The translations under genes were made by a program, and so were the position numbers. A stretch of DNA of 64,000 nucleotides from Cohnella hashimotonis. Its GTDB lineage: Bacteria > Bacillota > Bacilli > Paenibacillales > Paenibacillaceae. Location: positions 7,378,001-7,442,000 of the forward strand of contig NZ_JAGRPV010000001.1 of assembly GCF_030014955.1 (NCBI RefSeq), written 5' to 3'. Under the pieces are notes generated by a model. It saw only the letters and a program-made list of their open reading frames with translations. It had not been told where the DNA came from and did no database searches. This document shows positions 8,701-16,063 of the stretch, piece after piece; position 1 is the stretch's first letter, and every line of letters starts with the position of its first letter.

Positions 8701-9769
8701 TCTTGTCTTCATCCTCCTTCTTTCTTTTAAGAACCCACCCGGCATAGTCTTTCAATGTTATTTTTATGGGGAGTCTGATACATTGCGGTTCTTCAATCCC
8801 GGAAGTCAAACAATCCTTTAAAAAAGAAATAACTTCCTCTGAAATACTTTGATTCGACATTGATTTTAATAAATTTGCACGGTGAATTTGACATAAGAAT
8901 TGCGTTATCGTGGACTTCCCGTATCCAGGCCCTCCTATTAGAACAAATTTATTTATGTCATTTTCCATTATCTTAATATGTGCCTCTGAATGCATCCGGT
9001 GTGACTCGTCACCGATGTTAATTATTCGTTTTAAAAATTTGTATTCTCCTTTTATAACATTATCATTTAATAAACCATCTTTAGTTGCATAAAGATCAAT
9101 AAACACCTTTTCTAGATTTATTGTTTTATCTGTCATATTACCTGCGTGTTCTAGCCTAGAGACCATGTCTCCTTTAAATTCTTTCTCTAAATACCTCGAC
9201 AGAAGTTCGTATTCCATTTTTTTGTTTTTATTAAATAAGGTAAATAGAGAATGTAAGATGTCGCCTGGTAGAATAAAGCTCGAATATGAAGTTGCTACCT
9301 CTCGGTTATTATCCAAAAATCTGCATAAATCACTTTCTCCAAAAAACACAATATTCCCTACTAAGTGTTTATACTTCTTTGAGAGGTTCTCCAGTTTATC
9401 TCTTGTTCCCGTAGTTTCAACACCACTTATACTAGCATTAGTAAAGAAGATATAATTATCAGGAGTTCTAACCCCCCTTTTTTTCCTCTTTTCAAAACTC
9501 ATCATTTCTTTCTCAAATTGCATTTTTATCCACGCAAAATCTTTTTCGTTTTCAGTTTTAATTTTATACTTAGCCTGAATAACCCAAAGACCATCCCATC
9601 TGTTTGATGAACTTGGGAATGGACACTCGCCTTCAAAAGTCGCTTCTCGCCCTCCATCAGGACCATCACCAAAAATAATAGTTCCGTTACCAAAAATTGT
9701 TTTTGATAAGGATTGTATCATATGTTCAAAATCTCTAGAGTTAAAGCGATCAAAAGAATAATTCGACAT
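5753..9769 (-). CDS. PD-(D/E)xK nuclease-NACHT NTPase (NLR-like antiphage defence candidate)
   Basis: 1338 residues from the ATG at 9769, chosen because GGGG lies 8 nt upstream; an in-frame ATG at 9775 and a TTG at 9784 are alternatives. Residues 1-170 look like an Mrr-type endonuclease domain, with GPDGGRE (about 36-42) followed by WVIQAKYK, giving D...QxK (about 65-67). A NACHT P-loop ATPase follows: Walker A GGPGYGKST (279-287), Walker B LFIFDGLDEV (391-400) and a sensor-like ATTRPQG (432-438). The remaining 700 or more residues are helix-rich and repeat-like without recognised motifs, as in the sensor halves of bacterial NLRs (bNACHT/Avs type). The gene is very AT-rich compared with its neighbours, has its own promoter (9815-9843) and no partner gene. 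Inferred role: phage sensing leading to ATP-dependent activation of a DNA nuclease. The exact clade cannot be set by eye. Confidence 0.85.
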   Translation of the reverse strand: MSNYSFDRFNSRDFEHMIQSLSKTIFGNGTIIFGDGPDGGREATFEGECPFPSSSNRWDGLWVIQAKYKIKTENEKDFAWIKMQFEKEMMSFEKRKKRGVRTPDNYIFFTNASISGVETTGTRDKLENLSKKYKHLVGNIVFFGESDLCRFLDNNREVATSYSSFILPGDILHSLFTLFNKNKKMEYELLSRYLEKEFKGDMVSRLEHAGNMTDKTINLEKVFIDLYATKDGLLNDNVIKGEYKFLKRIINIGDESHRMHSEAHIKIMENDINKFVLIGGPGYGKSTITQFLCQIHRANLLKSMSNQSISEEVISFLKDCLTSGIEEPQCIRLPIKITLKDYAGWVLKRKKEDEDKNISIVTYLKYVFEKKGDGEIGYDSIRELLSNMSLLFIFDGLDEVPITSNRRTVLEEIVTFVEIELRQRNSDAIIIATTRPQGYTREFDDTKFQHLQLADLSKDDCKMYLNKLMEMMEPSVENRENYLQLLKTALKDEVISSLMRTPLQATIMAVLVKSGGEPPRDRYNLFNEYYSTIFKREKQKGVVKVLNDYPKEVDAIHNKLGYFLQVSAEGKGTPSSSILIDEFKVFARQELEELELEKQVVENYIEEISFAIVERLVFITEVEDGRVGFNIRSLQEFFSAQFLMHNKADQYIITTLKLICGSAYWRNTFLFCVGYLYRHKDFLIDIIDSLCGELNGSSDDYDCATGKSVGKIGSWLALDILNEGTFRGVPKYENKFAKYLEELFIITACDLHANLGKVSNEIKRKYLKRFVEKYIVSPDYTSMRTSLVVSIHLLKNNFNEISEVLDNVYNDEIENQLLKIDNMSIEENWWVISKICNIIVQEKIVVIPREFRKFDFLEAIAKNHKDDKIIKKFILENSFMMVFQHFFNQESRLLKIINSILEPEFQLENEVLLNRNLIVHEYSESIHLNLVSIERVTRNSLKIADVCKMYGMVTMGYLFEFCNNPTKKNLWNLFHQLKIENNEVQLNIMSSEINWVFGKVFLNDPNLLNVEEEISNGLYGDIDDWTKYENKFKNSLLNIDDLLNEVPFKLLAYNTIFEITKVSRKEGFINFYLFYRSVNDVLRSQLHEELIIVLFFAFDTDFQTTLESLKENKMLEDIVIALKSNTNEEIDFLVNLLWSYIINNYTVYELHQHINNGIINFDNINIYEGFLPVQNQNIIQQSFEKAAQLISFTQTEGTIIRILFAMFSNLALDKTVLKLDKTNFQYLINAEYVDLANESSRLLLCFANKEITKETEISLIAKMKQFYNDAQFMDSLMRIIVNCWDDDSHAEELLVLFFKEVQLYHATNNFLILNYENAIRNLCHNYSTGIQISNLIVN

Positions 9770-9814
9770 ATACATCAACCCCAATTTTAATGATTTTAAT
9801 TTTGACTAATGCAG

Positions 9815-9843
9815 AGTATAATTATATCATCAAAAATTGTAAA
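9815..9843 (-). promoter_or_regulatory. Sigma-A-type promoter of the NACHT gene
   Basis: On the minus strand TTTACA (9838-9843) and TATACT (9815-9820) are separated by 17 bp. Transcription would start about 40 nt before the ATG at 9769. No operator is apparent. Confidence 0.6.
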
Positions 9844-9954
9844 ATGATGGAGTGTTTCCATTTTATTTATTGAAATTTGTATAATTTATCTTATCAATGC
9901 AGGATAAGTGTCTAACACTTTTTGTTCCAATATACACAATTTTAAAATCAACGC

Positions 9955-10753
9955 GAATCCACATGAACACACGCCGGCGCGCATTCTCTCTCCTTATATG
10001 GAAGACGCGCTGGTGACGTTGGGCGTGACGCCTGTGGCCAAGTATTCTGCGAGCGGCACGGTGCAGGAGCATCTGGAGCCTTGGTTGGCCGACTTGCCGA
10101 CAATCGATCTGATGAACGACCTTTCTCCCCAAGCCGCGCTTGGCTTTCCGCCCGATCTCATCATGATCAGCTCGCACTTCCTCCCAGCCGAGGATTACGA
10201 TACCATTGCCAAGGTCGCTCCGACTTATTTGTTCAATGGGGATCCGACGGACTGGAGAGCGCAATTGGGCAAGGTCGCCGAGCTTCTGGGCAAACAGAAT
10301 GTTGCGGAGCAGAAGCTGGCCGAATACGATGACAGGGTCGCCGAGGCAAAAGCGCAGTTGGCCAATGCGACCGAAGGGAAGACGATCGCGATCGTATGAC
10401 CGTCCGAGAAAGAGTTTTGCCTGGTGGGCAGCAACTTCTTGTCCGGTAAGCTGGTCTACGGCGAACTCGGCTTGAAGCCGCATGAGCTTGCCAACGGAAC
10501 GCCCGACAACTTCGGCTCGCTCACGTTCGAGAAGCTGCCGGATCTGGATGCGGACGAGCTATTTATCATTATCCCGGAAGGCCAGACCGAGGAGCAAGTC
10601 CGCAAGCTACTGGAAGACATTCCGCTGTGGAAGACGCTGCCGGCCGTGAAGAACGATCGCGTGCACTACGTGTCCTCCGGGCACTGGATCAATTCCGCCT
10701 ATATGGCCAATCTGGCCGTGTTGAAGGATGTGAGCGAGGCGCTGCTGCCTTAA
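9955..10753 (+). pseudogene. Iron-siderophore (FecB/FhuD-type) binding protein, 5'-truncated with internal stop
   Basis: From about 9955 the composition returns to GC-rich and the frame reads PHEHTPARILSPYMEDALVTLGVTPVAKYSASGTVQEHLEPW..., the start of the periplasmic Fe-siderophore-binding fold; signal peptide and lipobox are absent. The frame meets TGA at 10397-10399 (ATCGTATGACCG, probably CGA originally: IVRPSEKEF) and continues in the same frame with NFLSGKLVYGELGLKPHELANGTPDNFGSLTFEKLPDLDADELFIIIPEG to DVSEALLP and the stop at 10751-10753. So one truncation and one nonsense change. The truncation point coincides with the edge of the AT-rich island. Confidence 0.8.
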
Positions 10754-10766
10754 TTACAAAGATTTA

Positions 10767-10807
10767 AATGCCGGTACTCCTGCAGGGTGAGGAGTCCGGC
10801 ATTTTTT
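10767..10807. terminator. Terminator between convergent genes
   Basis: AATGCCGG...ACTCC pairs with GGAGT...CCGGCATT around a 10-nt loop and runs into TTTTTT on the plus strand; A-rich sequence on the other side lets it work both ways. It separates the siderophore-binding pseudogene from the oxidoreductase pseudogene. Confidence 0.8.
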
Positions 10808-10827
10808 AAAACAGTAAAATCGCCTCA

Positions 10828-11932
10828 TCAATCAACGACGTCAAACCATCCAGGAACATTGGTAATCATCCCCCACATGACATCGGGAATCATTAGCTCC
10901 TTTTGCGAAGAACGCGATAGCGTCGTCGTAATTTCTGCTTGCCGTCCGGTCCTAACCTTCTCAACCCAATCCGGATTCAGCAGCATGGCATGGCCAAGCC
11001 CGATCAAAGGGATTCCGGTTGCGAGCGCCTGAACGACATCTTTGGGCGTCCACAACCCGCCGACGCCGATGACGGGAATACGGTCCCCCACGAGCTCCTG
11101 GATCATGACGATTCTTGACTTCTCTTTGTCCTTGTCCTCTTCTCTTCTTGGACCGGCCCAGAAGCGATCTACGGATAGATGTATAAAATCCAAGCCTTGT
11201 GCCGCCAGCACTTCCACGAATTGAAGGGTGTCGGCCATCGTAATCCCGGGGTTTTCATTTTCTTCCGGAGAGATTCGGTATCCGACCGCGAACGGTGATG
11301 CAGCGTGCTTGGCAACCGTATCCTTCACTCGCCTTATCAATTCGAGCGGGAAATTCATACACTTCTCCAGGGTCCTGCCCCAATGGTCTTTCCTGCGGTT
11401 CGAATGGGGAGAGAAAAATTGCTGAAGCAAAAAGCCGTTAGCCCCGTGCAGCTCGACTCCGTCAAAGCCTGCTTCGATCGCCCTGCGAGTGGCCTGTGCG
11501 AGGTCATAGATGACCGCTTCGATTTCCGTTACAGTCATTGCCCTGGGAACGACCGCACCCTCCCGCTCTGCCGCGACAGCGCTGGCGCTGAGCGCTTGGC
11601 CGTCCGGCAGAAGCAAAGGGTTGCTCAGTCGGCCGCCATGAAAAAGCTGCACGAGCGCTTTCGTTCCATCTTTCCGAATGACGGAGGCCATTTTCTTTAA
11701 TCCCGGGAGCAGATCGTCATCGTCGATCCCAAATCTGTTCTCGCCCAGCTTGCTGGATTGCGACACGAGCGCGGCGTGATCGGAGATCATAATAGGTCAG
11801 TTCATTGTCCGTTACTTCTCCGTTAGATCGAGAAGCCATAAGGGTCATCGGGGCCATCGTAATCCGATTGTTGGCGGTGACGCCGGATGGGAAACGGAAG
11901 GATGAAAATATGAATTCGTACGATTTGTTCAT
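10828..11932 (-). pseudogene. Old-yellow-enzyme-type NADH:flavin oxidoreductase, internal deletion (copy 1)
   Basis: Close paralogue of the intact gene at 28527-29651. From ATG 11932 the frame reads MNKSYEFIFSSFRFPSGVTANNRITMAPMTLMAS...YYDLRSR, then leaves the family sequence at about 11780. In another frame the family resumes with ALVSQSSKLGENRFGIDDDDLLPGLKKMASVIRKDGTK... to VPGWFDVVD (stop 10828). Compared with copy 2 the residues GIGTLFTSS (27 nt) are missing, in a deletion of about 26 bp that shifts the frame and removes part of the FMN-binding barrel. The downstream part keeps HGANGFLLQQFFSPHSNRR, with the active-site HxxN pair. Preceded by GGAGAG and two operator palindromes. Not expected to make active enzyme. 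Confidence 0.85.
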
Positions 11933-11967
11933 GTTGACTCTCCTTCAAGCTAAATGTATTTCATTAA

Positions 11968-12017
11968 AGACCGATCGGTCCATAATAAGCAAAAAGTAAT
12001 TACGGACCATACGGTCC
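11968..12017 (-). promoter_or_regulatory. Paired TetR-type operators upstream of oxidoreductase copy 1
   Basis: Two 14-bp dyads, AGACCGATCGGTCC (11968-11981) and GGACCATACGGTCC (12004-12017), each followed by ATAATAA, with centres 36 bp apart. They lie between the TetR gene and the oxidoreductase pseudogene. The same arrangement occurs at copy 2. Confidence 0.8.
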
Positions 12018-12043
12018 ATAATAATGAAAAAGAAAAACGAACT

Positions 12044-12622
12044 CTACTTGCGTTCGTTCAGCTTCTCCAGGATAACGGAAATGGTATCCTCCATGACGTC
12101 TCCCTGCGCTTTTGCTCGGATCATTACATTGATTTCTTGCAAAGATACCGTAAGGAAGCGGGTACGCTTTCGCGATTCTGTTCCAGTGCGGAGCGACCCG
12201 TTCTGTTTGCCTCGTTCGATCGCCTCCAGGAAAACCTGCTCGATTTCGTGAAAGTCGCTTTCCACCAACTCCTGAAGCTTGGGATCGTGAGGGGCCAACT
12301 CGATCGCTTCATTCGCAGTCATGCAGCCCATTTGATTTCCATTGCCGTCCAGCACCGTCTGAAAAGCGGTCGAGATTGCCAGATAAGCATTGGGCTGGCT
12401 CAAGCACGCGGAGAACCCATCCATCCGGTCCTTTTTGTACAATTGGAACGCCCGAAGAAACAGCTCGTGCTTGCTGCCGAAGGTCTCGTACAGGCTGCTC
12501 ATGCTAAGCCCCGTCGCCTGAAGCAAATCATTTAGCGAAGTCGGCTCGAAGCCCTTTGACCAAAAAAGCGTCATAGCCTTCCTTATCACATCTTCCTCAT
12601 TGAAATCATGCGGCCTGGCCAC
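12044..12622 (-). CDS. TetR/AcrR-family repressor (copy 1)
   Basis: 192 residues from a GTG at 12622. The N-terminal helix-turn-helix is clear: RKAMTLFWSKGFEPTSLNDLLQATGLSMSSLYETFGSKHELFLRAF (residues about 14-58), followed by a helical ligand-binding domain with GCMTANEAIELAPHDPKLQ. It is a close paralogue of the protein at 29758-30336. It lies just upstream of the oxidoreductase on the same strand, with operators on both sides (11968-12017 and 12660-12673), so it probably represses itself and the oxidoreductase. Its own enzyme gene is broken, but the repressor frame is intact. The ribosome-binding site (GGTGAAG) is weaker than that of copy 2, and the start is GTG instead of ATG. Confidence 0.9.
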   Translation of the reverse strand: MARPHDFNEEDVIRKAMTLFWSKGFEPTSLNDLLQATGLSMSSLYETFGSKHELFLRAFQLYKKDRMDGFSACLSQPNAYLAISTAFQTVLDGNGNQMGCMTANEAIELAPHDPKLQELVESDFHEIEQVFLEAIERGKQNGSLRTGTESRKRTRFLTVSLQEINVMIRAKAQGDVMEDTISVILEKLNERK

Positions 12623-12659
12623 TTTGCTTCACCAACTGAATAGGAGTATGCAACATTAC

Positions 12660-12673
12660 GGACCAATAAGTCC
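12660..12673 (-). promoter_or_regulatory. Third operator, upstream of TetR copy 1
   Basis: GGACCAATAAGTCC, the same dyad with one weaker half-site, 38 bp before the TetR start; copy 2 has GGACCGTTTAGTCC in the equivalent place. Suggests autorepression. Confidence 0.65.
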
Positions 12674-12675
12674 AT

Positions 12676-12714
12676 AATGCCGATAGTCCTGGAAATTGAG
12701 GGCTCCGGCATTTT
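12676..12714. terminator. Imperfect hairpin with AATGCCG/CGGCATT ends
   Basis: Stem ends AATGCCG and CGGCATT with an interrupted interior, followed by TTTTG on the plus strand. Its ends match those of the terminator at 10767-10807. It lies between the phosphotransferase stop and the TetR operator; activity on the minus strand is uncertain. Confidence 0.4.
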
Positions 12715-12730
12715 GTTAATTATAGGCGCT

Positions 12731-13716
12731 TCAGCTAACGAATTTTCCTGCTGCGATCTCAATGGCGCATCGCGCATGGTACGCCGCAAGATCCTTCGCG
12801 AACTTCTGATCCGGAAACTGCCTGTGAAGCAGCTTCAAGCCGCCCGCTGTCAATGACAAGTGATGGCAATAGCGATAGAAGCGCATGCGGGCCGGGTCCA
12901 GATCGTCCCTTTTCAAAAAGCGGTAGAAATCGCCGAACCGAAGCTGCAGAAGCTATGCTCGTGTTCGAGATCGTAAAATTCGGCTCCTTCAATATCAATG
13001 AGGAACGGCTGCATCTGATCGTCGACTAAGATATGGTCGGGACCGAGCTCACCGTGGATAAAGCGATATTGACTCCTCGGCTGGATTTCCGATGCGAGCC
13101 CATGCAGCTTATCGAGCAATCCGCTATCATTCTCCCTCACATTCGCCAGATGCCCGGCAGCATACGTCAAGGCCGACTCCGCATGCTCCCGCCGCGCTTC
13201 AAAACACGGCTGCTCGTCACCTCCATTATGATCCGCTTTCCCATACCGGTCCCTTTCCATCGCATGCATGGCACCTATCAAGTCCCTAACTCGGCGGAAT
13301 AATGCATCCCGAGCATTGGCGTCTTTCAACTGAAAATAGGCTTCCGCTTTCTGCCCCTGTACGTACTCGACAAGCGCAAAGTCGAAAGGGATCCGGTCAC
13401 GATCGTTATTCAAATCGTATAATCTTGGCGTGCTGATCCCGTGCTGCCGGAGATAACGATTATTCAAAGCGAAGAGGTCGCTCCCGTATGATCTGTGGGC
13501 CCCCGACTCGTTCAAGATCTCTTCTTGGAAATAGTTCTGGGAGAGGTCCCAAACGTAGAGCACGCAAGAGAATCCGTTCTGGCATTCGACTTTGTAAACG
13601 GCCTTTTGCGCGCCGCCGTGCATTCTTGCGATTCCAGCCACGAGATAGCCGGCGCCAAATACTTTGCTGACATGCGCTTGCACTTCTTCTGGCGCAAAAT
13701 GAAATTGAGGGATCAT
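12731..13716 (-). pseudogene. Aminoglycoside-phosphotransferase-like kinase, single-base frameshift
   Basis: ATG at 13716 (MIPQFHFAPEEVQAHV) is preceded by GGAG; a TTG at 13761 is in frame but has no RBS. The protein shows the APH/choline-kinase fold: QKAVYKVECQNGFSCVLYVWD (nucleotide-binding lobe), FALVEYVQGQ (hinge), RFIHGELGPDHILVDD (Brenner-type catalytic loop, with E replacing the usual D after HG) and FLIDIEGAEFYDLE (metal-binding region). At about 12952 a base is missing: EHEHSF should continue LQLRFGDFYRFLKRDDLDPARMRFYRYCHH..., which is found in the next frame and ends KFVS at 12731. Restored length about 328 residues. Substrate unknown. Confidence 0.75.
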
Positions 13717-13844
13717 CGTGCCACGCTCCGCTTCATCCGTATTTGCCGGCCGGCTATACAAATGTATAGGAAGCTGGTTCGAAAATATAGACTGTTTCTT
13801 TGCTGTCTGTTAGAGTGTTGGTTGAGTTCTGTCGTTTGCGAAAT

Positions 13845-13891
13845 AAGGGCCGGGCGTTCACATCGCGTGAACGGACCGGCCCTTGATTTTT
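13845..13891 (-). terminator. Strong hairpin terminator after the protease gene
   Basis: AAGGGCCGG and CCGGCCCTT flank a second stem CGTTCAC/GTGAACG; AT-rich sequence follows on both sides, so it may act in both directions. It lies between the phosphotransferase and the HtrA-type gene. Confidence 0.75.
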
Positions 13892-13922
13892 GGTATGAAC
13901 CACGACTCTCTCGCAGCTAATT

Positions 13923-15053
13923 TTAAAGGCTCGTCACCGTCGTCCCCGCCATCAGGTCGGTCAGCGCGTCGTGGATGACCGAGGCCGGAATGGCAAATCC
14001 GATGCCTTGGGCCTCCGCGTTAACGGCCGTATTCACGCCGATCACTTCGCCCTTATCGTTCAGCAGCGGGCCGCCCGAGTTGCCGGGGTTGATCGAGGCG
14101 TCCGTCTGCAGCAGATGCTTGTACTGATGCTCGGTACCGTCCTCTTCGGCGATCGTGATCGGACGTTCCTTGGCGCTAAGCACGCCGACGGTCATCGTGT
14201 GATCCAGACCGTAAGGGTTGCCGATGGCGATCACCCAGTCCCCGATGCTGGCTTGATCCGAATCCCCGATCGTCAGGGCCGGGAACTTCTTGCCGTCCGG
14301 ACTCTCTACTTTAATAACGGCCAGATCGAGATCCGCGTTCGCATTCACGACTTTTGCCGCGAGGGGTTCGTCGTAGCCCGGCACGGTAACCTTGAGTTCC
14401 GTCGCGTCCGCTATCACGTGCTCATTCGTAAGGATATATCCATCCTCGTTGAAAAAGAAACCCGTCCCCGTGCCCATCAACTCAGGCTCGCCGCTCTGCT
14501 GCGACTGCATCGATTGCCCGCGCGGATCCGTCCATCCGCCGCCGCGTCCTCCGAAGAGGCCGTTTGCCGACGATTGGCTCTCGACGCCGTAATTCTCGAT
14601 TTCCACGACTGCCGGATTTGCCTGGTCGAACACGGTGGAGATCTTCTCGTCTACGTTCGAGGAAGCTGAGACCGACGCCGTCGTAATTCCGGCTGCGTCC
14701 GAATAAGCGCTGCCGGCCGCTGCCGACTCGGCTGCCGCGGAGGCGCCTCCGGTGAACAGGTTCAACCGATCCGACATGACGCTCATTCCGCCGACGACCA
14801 TGGCGCCGACCAGGAATGAGGCAAAGATCGACTTGGGCGAGAATCCCTTAGGATTATCCCCGCGCCGATTGCCGCGACCGCCTTGACCGCTGCCGCCGTC
14901 TTCCGCAACTGCCGCTTGCTCGGCTGCGGCTGCGTTCAGCTCTTCCTCGTAAAAAGCGCGCAACGATTCTACTCGATTCGAAGGATCGTAATAATAGGTA
15001 GACACTTCATTCTGGTTATTTATTTCATGGTTCTTCTCGTTATGTTCGTTCAT
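13923..15053 (-). CDS. HtrA/DegP-type serine protease lacking a PDZ domain
   Basis: 376 residues from ATG 15053, chosen because GGGAGG lies 9 nt upstream; a longer reading to 15104 has no better RBS. A cytoplasmic N-terminal tail with acidic and low-complexity sequence is followed by one transmembrane helix (SIFASFLVGAMVVGGMSV), then an extracytoplasmic trypsin-like domain with the full triad: His in LTNEHVIAD, Asp in NADLDLAVIKV, Ser in NPGNSGGPLLND. The protein ends right after the protease domain (ASVIHDALTDLMAGTTVTSL). Family members in Bacillota (HtrA, HtrB, YycK) normally carry a C-terminal PDZ domain. A Gly-rich insert (GLFGGRGGGWTDPRGQSMQSQQSGE) precedes the His motif. Likely envelope-stress protease; regulation by a CssR-like system cannot be seen here. 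Confidence 0.9.
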   Translation of the reverse strand: MNEHNEKNHEINNQNEVSTYYYDPSNRVESLRAFYEEELNAAAAEQAAVAEDGGSGQGGRGNRRGDNPKGFSPKSIFASFLVGAMVVGGMSVMSDRLNLFTGGASAAAESAAAGSAYSDAAGITTASVSASSNVDEKISTVFDQANPAVVEIENYGVESQSSANGLFGGRGGGWTDPRGQSMQSQQSGEPELMGTGTGFFFNEDGYILTNEHVIADATELKVTVPGYDEPLAAKVVNANADLDLAVIKVESPDGKKFPALTIGDSDQASIGDWVIAIGNPYGLDHTMTVGVLSAKERPITIAEEDGTEHQYKHLLQTDASINPGNSGGPLLNDKGEVIGVNTAVNAEAQGIGFAIPASVIHDALTDLMAGTTVTSL

Positions 15054-15373
15054 TCGAGTCATCCTCCCATGCTTGCTGGCTATGACTCTATCTTGGACCT
15101 CCAACCTAAATCTGAGCTTAAATGAGCCTAAAAGGTTCCTGAAAGATTACGTGGGCCCAGTCGCCTCGGAAGATAGGCTTCACGGCATGCTGCCGATAGC
15201 CGCAGTCCGCCATTATTTACAAAAAAGTGAATCAAAGCGTATCTCTCGGAATAACACCTTTGTCATGCGTCTATAATGAAGATAGCCATTATTAGTTTAA
15301 TCATTGTTTGTTACAGGTTATTTTAAGTTAGTTGAAGTTCAAATAAGAAACTGCTAGACTGGAGGTGAGGTGA

Positions 15374-16063
15374 ATGTATATGTTTGACGTGATTGAGAAG
15401 GAAATGGCTATTGCTCAAGCCGTGGCATTGTCGGAAAACATGAAGCCATATCTTCAATTGGAGGATGCTGAAAAAACGACGTTGCTTGTCAAAGCGCTGG
15501 CTAATTATATCGAGCGTTCGTCCACAAAAAATACGACGGACGTACTTCAGTCCATCGAGCAGTTATTGACGACGGGCAATACGCCGCAAGCGCTGCAACG
15601 CGCCCTTCTCTACATGGTCACGCTCGGCGTCGATTCCGCTCCCGCTTCTTTCCGGACATTCACGACAGGCGAAGCGGCCCGCTTTTTTGGAGTCAGCGTA
15701 GCTACGATTAACAACTGGATCAACCAGGGGCGGTTCCAAGGCGTGGAAAAAGGGGAGCGGTTCAAGCAGGCGCGCATTCCGGAGAACGCTGTGTACACGG
15801 CCCCGACTGGCGCAAACTCTACGGTTGCAGAAGTTGCACAGCGCTATGAGTCGGAGCAAGCGCGCTTGGGAAGAAACAAGCCAATGACGGCTGTCGAAGA
15901 ATTGGCTGATCGTTTAAATACCGTCGTTCATTTCGAGGAGAAATACGGAGGCACGTGGGAAGAGACACTGGCAAAGAAATCGGATCTTACGCCAAGCGAA
16001 GCGCGGGATGCGGAGCAATGGGTAAGCCTGCTTAAATTCATAGAAAAGCGGGGGGACTGGTAA
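15374..16063 (+). CDS. Helix-turn-helix protein, probable antitoxin of a TumE-type pair
   Basis: 229 residues, ATG 7 nt after GGAGGTGAGG. The N-terminal 95 residues are helical and unrecognised. The middle holds an excisionase/MerR-like helix-turn-helix, TFTTGEAARFFGVSVATINNWINQGRFQGVEKGERFKQARIPENAVY, which can bind DNA at the promoter. The C-terminal part is acidic, as expected for a toxin-neutralising segment. The stop codon overlaps the ATG of the next gene by one base (TAATG), so the two are translationally coupled. A TATAAT at 15272-15277 may be the -10; no good -35 is visible. The rest of 15054-15373 holds only the divergent upstream regions of this pair and of the protease gene. Confidence 0.65.
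   Translation: MYMFDVIEKEMAIAQAVALSENMKPYLQLEDAEKTTLLVKALANYIERSSTKNTTDVLQSIEQLLTTGNTPQALQRALLYMVTLGVDSAPASFRTFTTGEAARFFGVSVATINNWINQGRFQGVEKGERFKQARIPENAVYTAPTGANSTVAEVAQRYESEQARLGRNKPMTAVEELADRLNTVVHFEEKYGGTWEETLAKKSDLTPSEARDAEQWVSLLKFIEKRGDW

Noticed and set aside
9863..10483. Minus-strand open frame opposite the siderophore-binding pseudogene
   Set aside because: Arg/Gly-rich antisense shadow; the plus strand shows a clear family match.
15260..15277. Complete sigma-A promoter for the antitoxin gene
   Set aside because: TATAAT is present, but the only TTGTCA is far too close and nothing fits at 17 bp.
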